This document shows, in pieces, positions 39,815-49,210 of a stretch of 64,000 nucleotides of DNA. Position 1 is the stretch's first letter; each line of letters begins with the position of its first letter. The DNA is from an uncultured Bacteroidales bacterium (GTDB taxonomy: Bacteria; Bacteroidota; Bacteroidia; Bacteroidales; UBA932), in contig CAMVGM010000003.1 of assembly GCA_947167015.1 (NCBI GenBank), forward strand, positions 1 to 64,000. The letters are read 5' to 3'. A program made the position numbers and the translations under genes. A model generated the notes under the pieces. It had not been told where the DNA came from. It saw nothing but the letters and a program-made list of their open reading frames with translations, and ran no database searches.

Positions 39815-41887
39815 ATGGCGGTACTTGAAAAAATACGCGTTAAATTCGGCCTCGTGATTTCCATCATCATCGCGCTGGCCCTCCTTTCCTTTATCATCGA
39901 CCCCAGCACCCTGGAGTCTGCGCTCAACTCGATGTCCTCCAAGTATGACGTCGGCCAGATCGCAGGCAAGAACATTTCCTATACGGATTTCCAGGCCGAC
40001 GTCGACCGTTACACGACCATCAACGAACTGCTCGGCGCGGGACGCGACGAGGAGACGCAGAAGCAGATCCGCAGCGCTGCCTGGCAGGAGCTTCTCGACA
40101 AATACATGTTTGTCAAGAACGCGAAGAACGCCGGCATCACCGTGGGTGAGGACGAAATGGTCTCCCTGATGAGCGGGGAGTATGTCTCCCCCGCCCTGGC
40201 ACAGAATCCCGTCTTCATGGACGAGAGCGGCAACTTCTCCGCCGACCGCCTGAAGGCTTTCATCGAGAACGTCGACGCCGACGGCAGCGGCCAGCTGCGC
40301 ACCTACTGGGACTACATCCAGAACACCGTCCACAACCAGCAGTACTATGCGAAGTACGGCGCCCTGTTCAACGCCAGCGGCATGGACAACGCGCTGCAGC
40401 TCGCCCAGGCGGTCGCCGAGGGCAACACCACGGCCGACGTGGACTACTGCGTGGCTTTCTACCCGGTGGTTCCCGACAGCACCGTCACCGTGAGCTCCGA
40501 CGAGATCCGCGCCTACTACAAGGCCCACAAGGACTTCTTCAAGCAGAACGCCACCCGTGAGATCGAGTACGTGATCTACGAGGTCGTCCCGTCCTCCGAC
40601 GACATCGCCGCCGCCAGCGCCGCGATGAACGAGGCCTACGACGAGTTCGCCACCACCGACAACATGCGTTCCTTCCTGTCGAAGAACTCCGACCGCGCCC
40701 TGGATACCTACTGGTACAAGGCGGGCGAACTCGCCACGGTCAACCGCGAGCTCGACGAGCAGATCTTCTCCGGCAACAAGCTCACCCAGATCGTCACCTC
40801 CGGCAACACCTTCCTGGCGGCCCGCGAAATGGACAGCAAGATGCTTCCCGACTCCGCATTCGTCAAGCACATCCTTCTGCAGGGTGAGAACGCCGGCCAG
40901 CTGGCCGACAGCCTGCTGACCGTGCTGAAGAAGGGCGGCAACCTCGCCAACCTCGCCGCGAGCTATTCCGCCGACCAGGGTTCCGCAGCCGACGGCGAAC
41001 TCGGCAGCATCGGCTGGATGACCCAGACCTATATGATTCCGGGCTTCGAGGGTGTCTTCGAGGCCGCCGTGAACCAGCCGTATATCCTTGATACCCAGTA
41101 CGGCAAGCACATCGTGGTCGTGAGCCAGAAGACCAAGCCGGTCGCCAAGAAGCAGGTCGCCGTCCTCGAGAAGAGCGCCCTGGCCAGCAAGGATACCTTC
41201 AACTCCTTCTACGCGCAGGCCAACACCTTCGCCACCCTCGCCGGCGGTACCTACGACGGCTACAAGAAGGCCCTCGATTCCACCAAGGTCTATTCCCATC
41301 CGGCCACCATCAGCGAGGCGACCGCCAACTACGGCGCCATCGACAACGCCAAGGAAGTGACCCGCTGGGCCTTCGACAACAAGGTCGGCAAGGCCTCCAA
41401 CATCATCACCGTGGACAACAACTACTTCTTCGTCGTCGCCGTGAAGGACGCCACCAAGGAGGGTTACACCCCGGTCGAGAAGGTCGCTCCCCAAATCCAG
41501 GACAAGCTGTACTCCGACAAGATCCAGGCCGTCAAGACCAAGGAGGTCGCCGAGAAGATCGCCGGCGCCACCACGATGGAGGAAGTCGCCGAGCGTCTCG
41601 GCGTGCAGGTCGAGCATCGCGATGCCCTCTCGCTGGGTTCCACCGGCGTCGAGCCGGCCCTGATCGGTGCCGTCGCCGCCGCCAAGGATGGCGAGATCTT
41701 CGGCCCCGTCCCCGGTATCATGGGTTCCTACGTCGTCCGTGTCTCCAACCGCGAGACTGGCTCCTTCTACACCGAGGATGACGCCAAGGCGCTGTCCACG
41801 CAGAAGGCCCAGTACCTCTCGCAGCTGATCCTCTCCGTGATGCAGGAATACGACAACGTCAAAGACAACCGCGAGCGCTTCTTCTAG
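39815..41887 (+). CDS. PpiD/SurA-like peptidylprolyl isomerase
   Basis: 690 aa; N-terminal TM; parvulin segment KHILLQGENAGQLADSLLTVLKKGGNLANLAASYSADQGSAADGELGSIGWM. Confidence 0.9.
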   Translation: MAVLEKIRVKFGLVISIIIALALLSFIIDPSTLESALNSMSSKYDVGQIAGKNISYTDFQADVDRYTTINELLGAGRDEETQKQIRSAAWQELLDKYMFVKNAKNAGITVGEDEMVSLMSGEYVSPALAQNPVFMDESGNFSADRLKAFIENVDADGSGQLRTYWDYIQNTVHNQQYYAKYGALFNASGMDNALQLAQAVAEGNTTADVDYCVAFYPVVPDSTVTVSSDEIRAYYKAHKDFFKQNATREIEYVIYEVVPSSDDIAAASAAMNEAYDEFATTDNMRSFLSKNSDRALDTYWYKAGELATVNRELDEQIFSGNKLTQIVTSGNTFLAAREMDSKMLPDSAFVKHILLQGENAGQLADSLLTVLKKGGNLANLAASYSADQGSAADGELGSIGWMTQTYMIPGFEGVFEAAVNQPYILDTQYGKHIVVVSQKTKPVAKKQVAVLEKSALASKDTFNSFYAQANTFATLAGGTYDGYKKALDSTKVYSHPATISEATANYGAIDNAKEVTRWAFDNKVGKASNIITVDNNYFFVVAVKDATKEGYTPVEKVAPQIQDKLYSDKIQAVKTKEVAEKIAGATTMEEVAERLGVQVEHRDALSLGSTGVEPALIGAVAAAKDGEIFGPVPGIMGSYVVRVSNRETGSFYTEDDAKALSTQKAQYLSQLILSVMQEYDNVKDNRERFF

Positions 41888-41904
41888 TTCGCGGCACGTC
41901 ATAA

Positions 41905-41945
41905 AAGAACCGGCCCCTACGTGCGTGGGGGCCGGTTCTTCTTTT
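41905..41945. terminator. Bidirectional terminator between ppiD-like and galK
   Basis: AAGAACCGGCCCC / GGGGCCGGTTCTT perfect 13-bp stem with A-rich 5' and T-rich 3' flanks. Confidence 0.88.
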
Positions 41946-41958
41946 CCCGGGCAGGGGA

Positions 41959-43110
41959 TTACAGCTTGCGGGCGCCGTCGGAGATGACGACGTCGTAGAT
42001 CTTCGGGGCGTGGCCGAACTTGAGGGTGAATTCCGCCTTGGCCGCGGCCACGAACGGCAGGTAGAGCTCGTTCTTGACCAGGTTGATGGTGCAGCCGCCG
42101 AAGCCGCCTCCCATCACGCGGGAACCCGTCACGCCGAGCCGGCGGGCCAGGCGGTTGAGGAAGTCAAGTTCCTCGCAGCTTACCTCGTAGAGCTTGCTCA
42201 GGCCGAAGTGGGTCTGGTACATCATCTCACCCACGGTCTCGTAATCACCGCGCTCCAGGGCGTCGCAGACGTCCAGCACGCGCTGGACCTCGCCGATCAC
42301 GTATTCCGCGCGGATGAAGTCCTCACTGGAGATTTGGTCGCGGACCTCGTCCAGCCACACGCGCTTGCAGTCGCTCAGGAAGTCGATCTCGGGATGGTTC
42401 TTCTTGATGGCGGCGGCGGCGCGCTCGCAGCTCTGGCGGCGGTAGTTATAGGCCGAAGAGGCGAGTTCGTGCTTTACGCAGGAGTCCACCAGGACGAGCT
42501 TGTAGCCCTTGGGGTCGAAGGGGAAGTATTTGTATTCCAGGGTCTTGCAGTTGAGGCGGATGAGGCTGCCGGCCTTGCCGAAGCAGGAGGCGAACTGGTC
42601 CATGATGCCGCACTTCACACCGCAGTAGTTGTGCTCCGTGCTCTGGCCGATCTTGGCGAGTTCGAACTTGTCGATGCCGTTCTGGAAAAGGTCGTTGATC
42701 GCGAAGGCGAAGCAACTCTCGAGGGCTGCGGAAGAGCTCAGGCCTGCGCCCAGGGGCACGTCGCCCGCGAAAACCGCGTCGAAACCGTCCACCTTCCCGC
42801 CGCGCTTGATCGTCTCGCGGCACACGCCGAAGACGTAGCGGGCCCAGGCCTCTTCGGGCTTGTCCTCCTCGTTCAGGCCGAATCCGGCCACGGCGTCATA
42901 GTCCAGGGAGAACAGGTTCACCCGGCGGGTGCCGTTGGGTTTGATTTCGGCGACGATGCCCTTGTCGATGGCGCCGGGGAAGACGTAACCGCCGTTGTAG
43001 TCGGTGTGCTCGCCGATCAGGTTGACACGGCCGGCCGCAGCGTACATCGTACCGCCTTCGCCGTACAGGGAGAGGAATTTCTCGTGGATTTTGGTGTTCA
43101 TGTCTTGCAT
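41959..43110 (-). CDS. galK: Galactokinase
   Basis: 383 aa; AAGRVNLIGEHTDYNGGYVFPGAID, GAGLSSSAALE, GSRVMGGGFGGCTINLV. Confidence 0.96.
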   Translation of the reverse strand: MQDMNTKIHEKFLSLYGEGGTMYAAAGRVNLIGEHTDYNGGYVFPGAIDKGIVAEIKPNGTRRVNLFSLDYDAVAGFGLNEEDKPEEAWARYVFGVCRETIKRGGKVDGFDAVFAGDVPLGAGLSSSAALESCFAFAINDLFQNGIDKFELAKIGQSTEHNYCGVKCGIMDQFASCFGKAGSLIRLNCKTLEYKYFPFDPKGYKLVLVDSCVKHELASSAYNYRRQSCERAAAAIKKNHPEIDFLSDCKRVWLDEVRDQISSEDFIRAEYVIGEVQRVLDVCDALERGDYETVGEMMYQTHFGLSKLYEVSCEELDFLNRLARRLGVTGSRVMGGGFGGCTINLVKNELYLPFVAAAKAEFTLKFGHAPKIYDVVISDGARKL

Positions 43111-43149
43111 AACTATGTGATTTTAGAATTTGTCGCAACCACAAATGTA

Positions 43150-44025
43150 TCAAAAATAAACGATAATCACAACAGGGAGGTGGTCGCTTACGCCGCCCTG
43201 ATAACGCGGACCCACGAAGGTCCGGCGGGGCTTCAGTCCGCCGAAAGCGGAATCCGGGACCAGCAGCAGGGGGTCGGCAAACACCTCTTCCCGCACGGCG
43301 GAGAAGCCCCCGGCGAAGGCGCCGTCGATCTTTTCCCAGCGTCCGTTGTATTTGAGCGTCCCCTGCGGGGCGTCCGGCCACAGGTCCTGGTTGAAGTCCC
43401 CGATGGCGAGGGTGCGGGCGGTCCCGGCGGCGTGGAGCGAGTCCGTCAGGGTCTGCAGCCGCGCGCGGGCGGCCTCGCGCCGCTCGTCCTTGCCGCCGAT
43501 CTGCGACGGGTGGTGGTTCACCAGGATGGCGAGGCTGTCGAATTCCGCGAGCAGGATGTCCCGCGTGGCCATTACGCCGCCCGCGCTGTCCGGAACGTGT
43601 TTGGGGGCGCTGGCGCGCAGGGGGAGAGTGGAACGGCGGCAGAGCAGTGCGCAGTCGATGCCGCGGTGGTCCGGGGACTCGTAATGGACGATGCGGTAGT
43701 CGAGCTTCCGCAGGGCCGTCGTGGCGTTCATCTGCCGCAGCACGTAGCCGTTTTCGACCTCGGCGAAGCCCACCGCGTCCGGCAGGCGTCCGTAGCGGTC
43801 GGCGATGCGCAGCAGGGTCTTCGCCACGGCGTCGCACTTCGCATAGAAGCGCCCGGCCGTCCAGTACTGCGGCTTTTCCGGGGAGTGGTAATCGAAGAAG
43901 TTCTCCACGTTCCAGAAGACGACCAGCAGGGAATCGCGGCCGGCAGGCGGCGCCTGTGCGCGGATTGAAAGGGGGAGCGGCGGCAGCGGGGCCGCCAGCA
44001 GGAGGAGGAGAAGAAGTCTTTTCAT
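43150..44025 (-). CDS. Endonuclease/exonuclease/phosphatase family secreted protein
   Basis: 291 aa; FWNVENFFD, VGFAEVENG, GDFNQDLWPD, GGVSDHLPVV motifs. Confidence 0.87.
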   Translation of the reverse strand: MKRLLLLLLLAAPLPPLPLSIRAQAPPAGRDSLLVVFWNVENFFDYHSPEKPQYWTAGRFYAKCDAVAKTLLRIADRYGRLPDAVGFAEVENGYVLRQMNATTALRKLDYRIVHYESPDHRGIDCALLCRRSTLPLRASAPKHVPDSAGGVMATRDILLAEFDSLAILVNHHPSQIGGKDERREAARARLQTLTDSLHAAGTARTLAIGDFNQDLWPDAPQGTLKYNGRWEKIDGAFAGGFSAVREEVFADPLLLVPDSAFGGLKPRRTFVGPRYQGGVSDHLPVVIIVYF

Positions 44026-44101
44026 CGTTCGTCAGTTTAAGTCGTTCCGTCTGCGAATATGGTGAAAATTGTGTATTTTTGTACCATAAAATCGAAAGAA
44101 C

Positions 44102-45205
44102 ATGTCCCTCAAGTGCGGCATCGTCGGCCTTCCCAACGTCGGCAAATCCACCCTCTTCAACTGCGTGAGCGCGGGGGGCGCCCAGAGCGCCAATTTCCCG
44201 TTCTGCACCATCGAACCCAATCTCGGCTCCACCAACGTCCCCGACAAGCGCCTGGAGGTGCTGACGGAGATCTGCCATCCCCAGCGCACGATTCCCGCCA
44301 CGGTGGACATCGTGGACATCGCCGGGCTGGTCCGCGGCGCCAGCCGGGGAGAGGGCCTCGGGAACCAGTTCCTCGCCAACATCCGCGAGTGCGACGCCAT
44401 CCTGCACGTGCTGCGCTGCTTCGACGACGGCAACGTCGTCCACGTGGACGGCTCGGTGGACCCGGTGCGCGACAAGGAGGTGGTGGACCTGGAACTGCAG
44501 ATCAAGGACCTGGAGACGGTGAACGCCCGCATCTCCAAGGTTCAGAAGCAGGCCACGACCGGCGGCGACAAGGAGGCCCGGAAGCTCCTCGACCTGCTGC
44601 TCCGCTACAAGGCCGCCCTCGAGCAGGGGAAGTCCTGCCGCAGCGTCCCCCTGCAGAATGACGAGGAAGCCGCGCTTGCGCACGACCTCTTCCTGCTCAC
44701 CGACAAGCCCGTGATGTACGTCTGCAACGTCGATGACGCGTCCGCGGTCAGCGGCAACAAGTACGTGGACGCCGTCCGCGAGGCGGTGAAGGACGAACAG
44801 GCCGAGATCCTGGTCATCTCCGCCCGCACGGAGGCCGAAATCGCCGAGATGGAGGATTACGACGACCGGCAGATGTTCCTGGAGGAGATGGGCCTGCAGG
44901 AGTCCGGCGTGGTGCGCCTGATCCAGGGCGCCTATCACCTGCTGGGCCTGCAGACGTTCTTCACGGCCGGCGCGGACGAGTGCCGCGCATGGACCATCCA
45001 CAAGGGCGACAAGGCCCCGAAGGCCGCCGGCGTCATCCATTCCGATTTCGAGAAGGGGTTCATCCGCGCCGAGGTGATCAAGTATGACGATTTCGTGAAG
45101 TACAAGACCGAGGCTGCCGTCCGCGCCGCCGGCAAGATGGGGATCGAGGGCAAGGAGTACGTCGTGCAGGACGGCGACATCATGCATTTCCTTTTCAATG
45201 TCTGA
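44102..45205 (+). CDS. ychF: Ribosome-binding ATPase YchF
   Basis: 367 aa; GIVGLPNVGKSTLFNCVS, NFPFCTIEPN, DIAGLVRGASRGEGLGNQFLANIRE. Confidence 0.97.
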   Translation: MSLKCGIVGLPNVGKSTLFNCVSAGGAQSANFPFCTIEPNLGSTNVPDKRLEVLTEICHPQRTIPATVDIVDIAGLVRGASRGEGLGNQFLANIRECDAILHVLRCFDDGNVVHVDGSVDPVRDKEVVDLELQIKDLETVNARISKVQKQATTGGDKEARKLLDLLLRYKAALEQGKSCRSVPLQNDEEAALAHDLFLLTDKPVMYVCNVDDASAVSGNKYVDAVREAVKDEQAEILVISARTEAEIAEMEDYDDRQMFLEEMGLQESGVVRLIQGAYHLLGLQTFFTAGADECRAWTIHKGDKAPKAAGVIHSDFEKGFIRAEVIKYDDFVKYKTEAAVRAAGKMGIEGKEYVVQDGDIMHFLFNV

Positions 45206-45782
45206 GATAAAGACTACCTGTTCCCGCTGCGGGACGCAGTTTTCCGCAGAGGTGCCGCAGAGCGTGAACGCCGCGCTTGCTTCGGACCTGAAGGAGCAGG
45301 TCCGGAGTGGCGAGCTGTTCAAGCGCGCCTGCCCGGTGTGCGGGACCGTCAACCTGCTGAAATTCCCGTTCCTGTATTACGATACGGACGAGCGTCTGAT
45401 GATCGTGCTGTCGGAGACGCCGCTGGCGGCGGACGGCCTGCCGGAGGGTTTTACCGGCCGGCTGGTGAGCAGCGTCGGGGAGCTCGTCGAGAAGGTGAAG
45501 ATCTTCGGCTGCGGGCTGGATGACATCGTCATCGAGATGTGCAAGTTCGTGACCTGCCAGGAGTTGAAGAAGGACGTGACGCTTCGTTTCGTGGGGACGG
45601 AGGGGGCCGACGGCGAGATGACGTTCACCTATCCGGAGAACGGGCAGATGGAGTTGGTGGCGGTGGGCTTCAACGTCTATGAGGACTGCGCCGGGATCCT
45701 GCAGCGCAATCCCGTCATCCGCGATTCCGCGACCGGCCTCGCCACCGTCGACCAGGCCTGGCTCTCCCGTTTTTTCCGCTAG
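45198..45782 (+). CDS. CpXC domain-containing protein
   Basis: 194 aa; KTTCSRCGTQF and KRACPVCGTVNLLKFPFLYYDTDERLMIV, the CpXC zinc-knuckle layout; start overlaps ychF. Confidence 0.83.
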   Translation: MSEIKTTCSRCGTQFSAEVPQSVNAALASDLKEQVRSGELFKRACPVCGTVNLLKFPFLYYDTDERLMIVLSETPLAADGLPEGFTGRLVSSVGELVEKVKIFGCGLDDIVIEMCKFVTCQELKKDVTLRFVGTEGADGEMTFTYPENGQMELVAVGFNVYEDCAGILQRNPVIRDSATGLATVDQAWLSRFFR

Positions 45783-46594
45783 ACTCCGCTGAAGGAGGAA
45801 AAGCCGCCGTCTACGGGTAAGACGACGCCGGTGACGAAGGAGGCGGCGTCCGAGCAGAGGAACTGCGCGGCGCCGTTGAGTTCGGTCAGGTCGCCGAAGC
45901 GGCGCATCGGCGTCTTGGCGATGACCTTCTTCGAGCGGTCGGTCAGCGAACCGTCCTCGTTCAGCAGGGCGGCGCGGTTCTGCTTGCCGATGAAAAAGCC
46001 CGGCGCCAGCGCGTTCACGCGGATCTTCTCCCCGTATTTGATCGCCATCTCGGCCGCCAGCCAGCGGGTGAAATTCGACACCCCCTCCTTGGCGGCGCCG
46101 TAGCCCGCCACGCGCGTCAGGGCGTCGTAGGCGGCCATCGACGAGATGTTCAGGATGCAGCCGTAACCCTGCGCGGCGAAGACCTTCGTGAACACGTGGC
46201 AGGGATAGACCGTGCCGTTGAGGTTGAGGTCCAGCACCTTGGTCCAGTCCTCGAGCTTCATGTCCCAGAAGTTCTGGTCCGGCATCACGTTGGCCCCGGC
46301 CACGTTGCCGCCCGCCACGTTGATGAGGATGTCCACGCGCCCGTAGGCGGCCACCACCTCGTCCGCGATCTTCGAGACGGCCTGCGTGTCCATCACGTTG
46401 CAGGCATAGCCGCAGGGCCGCCCGCCGAGAGCATTCAGGGCCTCCACCACGGGTTCCACCTGTTCGGGACGGTGCACGAGGGCCACCACGTCGGCGCCCT
46501 GCGCCGCAAAATGACGGGCGAGCGAGCCGCCCAAGGCTCCGGCGGCGCCGCTGATTACGGCCACCTTGCCGGCTACGGAAAACTGTTCGTTCAT
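45779..46594 (-). CDS. SDR family oxidoreductase (D-mannonate/fructuronate-type reductase or KduD-like)
   Basis: Rossmann start VAVISGAAGALGGSLA, catalytic YGAAKEG; ATG overlaps the uxuA stop. Confidence 0.85.
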   Translation of the reverse strand: MNEQFSVAGKVAVISGAAGALGGSLARHFAAQGADVVALVHRPEQVEPVVEALNALGGRPCGYACNVMDTQAVSKIADEVVAAYGRVDILINVAGGNVAGANVMPDQNFWDMKLEDWTKVLDLNLNGTVYPCHVFTKVFAAQGYGCILNISSMAAYDALTRVAGYGAAKEGVSNFTRWLAAEMAIKYGEKIRVNALAPGFFIGKQNRAALLNEDGSLTDRSKKVIAKTPMRRFGDLTELNGAAQFLCSDAASFVTGVVLPVDGGFSSFSGV

Positions 46595-47769
46595 ATCTTG
46601 GATCGTTTGATTTCGTCGCGTACGGCCGCCATCATCCCTTCCACCTGCCCCAGGGCGAGCATGCGGCCGTGGAAGCCGTAGCCCGGGTTGTAGCCGACGG
46701 CCTCGTCGCCCAGGATCGTCTTGCCGTGGTCCACGCGCATCGGCAGCTCGCGCCCTTCGCGCTCGAAGATGCGTACCAGCTCCACCAGGTTCACGCGCCC
46801 GGCGGTGTGCGGCGCCTCCACGAAGTCGCCGCCCGGCAGGAGATTGCAGGAGCGCAGGTGCACGAAATGCGTGCGCGGGGCGAACTCGCGCGCCATCGCC
46901 TCCACGTCGTTGTGCGCGCCCGCGGAGAGCGAGCCCGCGCAGAAAGTGAGCCCGTTGTGGAAATCGTCCACGGCCGAAAGGAGCCAGCGGATGTCGTCGG
47001 CGTCGCAGACGATGCGCGGCAGGCCGAAGACGGGCATCGGCGGGTCGTCGGGGTGGATGCACAGGCGGATGTCCCATTCCCGGCAGACGGGCAGGACCGC
47101 CTCGAGGAAGTAGCGCAGGTTCTCGCGCAGCTGCGCCTTGGAAACGCCGGCGTACGGCGCCATCAGGGCGCGGAACTTCTCCACGGGGGAGCCGTCCCCG
47201 CCCAGCGGGCCGTTGATGAAGCCCTGTGTCTTGGTGATGATGGTATCGACGATCTGCGAGCGGTCCGCGTCGGTGGCCACGCGGTCCAGCGCCTCCACCT
47301 TCTCCACGACCTCCGGGGGAAAATCGCGTTCCGCGCCTTCCCGGCCGAGGATCTTGATGTCGAACCAGGCGAAGCGGACGTAGTCGAAATACAGCGACAG
47401 CGAACCGTCGGGCATCGGGCGCTCCAGGTCGGTGCGCACCCAGTCGATCACGGGCATGAAATTGTAGCAGACGGTATGGATGCCGCAGCGGCCGAGATTC
47501 TCCAGGCTCCGGATGTACGTGTCGATCAGCGCGTCCCGCCGGGGGCCGGCGTACTTGATCTCCTCGCTGACGGGCAGGCTTTCAACGACCGACCAGCGCA
47601 GGCCGGCCGCCTCGATCCGCTCTTTCATCGCGCGAATGGCGGCTTCCGTCCACAGTTCGCCGGGGGAGAGCCGGTGCAAGGCCGTCACCACGCCTTCCAC
47701 GCCGATCTGGCGCATCATTTCCAGGGTGACTTTGTCGGAGGGGCCGAACCACCTCCAGGTTTTCTCCAT
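46591..47769 (-). CDS. uxuA: Mannonate dehydratase
   Basis: MEKTWRWFGPSDKVTLEMMRQIGVEGVVTALH, CIHPDDPPMPVFGLPRIV, HLRSCNLLPGGDFVEAPHTAG. Confidence 0.96.
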   Translation of the reverse strand: MEKTWRWFGPSDKVTLEMMRQIGVEGVVTALHRLSPGELWTEAAIRAMKERIEAAGLRWSVVESLPVSEEIKYAGPRRDALIDTYIRSLENLGRCGIHTVCYNFMPVIDWVRTDLERPMPDGSLSLYFDYVRFAWFDIKILGREGAERDFPPEVVEKVEALDRVATDADRSQIVDTIITKTQGFINGPLGGDGSPVEKFRALMAPYAGVSKAQLRENLRYFLEAVLPVCREWDIRLCIHPDDPPMPVFGLPRIVCDADDIRWLLSAVDDFHNGLTFCAGSLSAGAHNDVEAMAREFAPRTHFVHLRSCNLLPGGDFVEAPHTAGRVNLVELVRIFEREGRELPMRVDHGKTILGDEAVGYNPGYGFHGRMLALGQVEGMMAAVRDEIKRSKI

Positions 47770-47812
47770 CATCGTCGGGTTCGGATTATAAAGCAAAGTT
47801 AAGAAAAAACGC

Positions 47813-47820
47813 TATCTTTG
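47813..47820 (+). promoter_or_regulatory. -7 motif TATCTTTG upstream of the YeiH-like gene
   Basis: TATCTTTG 32 nt upstream of the ATG. Confidence 0.6.
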
Positions 47821-47851
47821 TTTGTCGTATAAGAACCAAAACCTGTAGAAA

Positions 47852-49207
47852 ATGGCAAATAACAACAATCTGTCCAAGCTTTGGAAGACCGAAGACTGGC
47901 TGGCCGTTTGGATCGGTTTCATCGTCATCCTGATCGGCATCGTGGCCGTCCTGACCAAGGCGTTCGATTTCTCGGCTCTTACGTTCAAGACCTGGACCTG
48001 GGGCGAGGCGCTCAACGACGCGCAGATGGCCAAGGTCGTCCCGCTCGGGCAGCAGTTCGCCGCCGGCGCCTTCTGGGGCAAGCTCCTGCGCACGGTCCTC
48101 GTGCTCGGCGTGCTCTTCACCGTCGGGGCCGCCCTGCTGGGCGAGAAAGTGAAGAAATTCATCCCCGCGTTCCTGGGCGTCTTCGTGCTGGCCGTGATCG
48201 TCCGCCTCATCAGCGCCGAGTTCACCCTCAACCGCTATCTCGAGTGGGCTTTCTGGGCCTTAATCGTGGGTATCCTGATTTCCAATACGATAGGCACGCC
48301 CAAGTGGCTCAAGCCAGCCGTCAAGACCGAGTTCTACATCAAGACGGGCCTGGTGATCATGGGTTTCTCCGTGCTCTTCTCCAACATCGCGAAGTTCGGC
48401 CTCTACGGCCTGGGCATCGCCTGGATCGTCACCCCGGTCGTCATCCTCTTCATGTGGTGGTTCGGCACCAAGGTGCTCAAGATGGACAACAAGCCGCTGG
48501 TGATCACGATGGCCTCCGCCACGAGCGTCTGCGGTACCTCCGCCGCCATCGCCACGGGCGCCGCCTCCAACTGCAAGAAGGACGACCTGACGATGACCAT
48601 CTCCATCTCCATTATCTTCACGGTGCTGATGATGGCCCTCGAGCCCGTCATCATCCGCTGGACGGGAATGTCTCCGATCATGGGCGGCGCGCTCATCGGC
48701 GGTACGGTGGACAGCACCGGCGCCGTGGCCGTGGCCGGTTCCGTGCTGGGCGGCGAGGCCGAGCAGGCCGCCGTGCTGGTCAAGATGATCCAGAACATCC
48801 TCATCGGCTTCATCGCCTTCTTCGTGGCCCTGTTCTTCGCCACCCGCGTGAACCGGAAGGAAGGCCAGAAAGTGGGCGCCGGCGAGATTTGGACCCGCTT
48901 CCCGAAATTCATCATCGGCTTCTTCATCGCGTCGCTCGTCGCGTCCTTCATCATCCAGCCGCTGGCCGGCGCGGACCAGGTGAAGGCCATCAACGGCGTG
49001 CTCGACCAGTATAAGAACTGGGCCTTCGTGCTGGCCTTCGTCAGCATCGGCCTGGACACCAACTTCAAGGACCTGGTGAAGCAGATGCAGGGCGGCAAGC
49101 CGCTCTGGCTCTATCTCGTCGGGCAGTTCTTCAACATCGCGCTGACCTTCTTCGCGGTGTGGCTGCTGCTCAGCGGCGTGCTCTTCCCTGTCCCGCACCT
49201 TTCCTAA
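47852..49207 (+). CDS. YeiH/UPF0324 family putative sulfate exporter
   Basis: 451 aa, multi-TM; SATSVCGTSAAIATG, MGGALIGGTVDSTGAVAVAGSVLG signatures. Confidence 0.9.
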   Translation: MANNNNLSKLWKTEDWLAVWIGFIVILIGIVAVLTKAFDFSALTFKTWTWGEALNDAQMAKVVPLGQQFAAGAFWGKLLRTVLVLGVLFTVGAALLGEKVKKFIPAFLGVFVLAVIVRLISAEFTLNRYLEWAFWALIVGILISNTIGTPKWLKPAVKTEFYIKTGLVIMGFSVLFSNIAKFGLYGLGIAWIVTPVVILFMWWFGTKVLKMDNKPLVITMASATSVCGTSAAIATGAASNCKKDDLTMTISISIIFTVLMMALEPVIIRWTGMSPIMGGALIGGTVDSTGAVAVAGSVLGGEAEQAAVLVKMIQNILIGFIAFFVALFFATRVNRKEGQKVGAGEIWTRFPKFIIGFFIASLVASFIIQPLAGADQVKAINGVLDQYKNWAFVLAFVSIGLDTNFKDLVKQMQGGKPLWLYLVGQFFNIALTFFAVWLLLSGVLFPVPHLS

Positions 49208-49210
49208 AGG

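Noticed and set aside
46595-47077. N-terminal extension of the SDR ORF
   Set aside because: It overlaps uxuA out of frame; the SDR fold begins at MNEQFSVAGKVAVISG.
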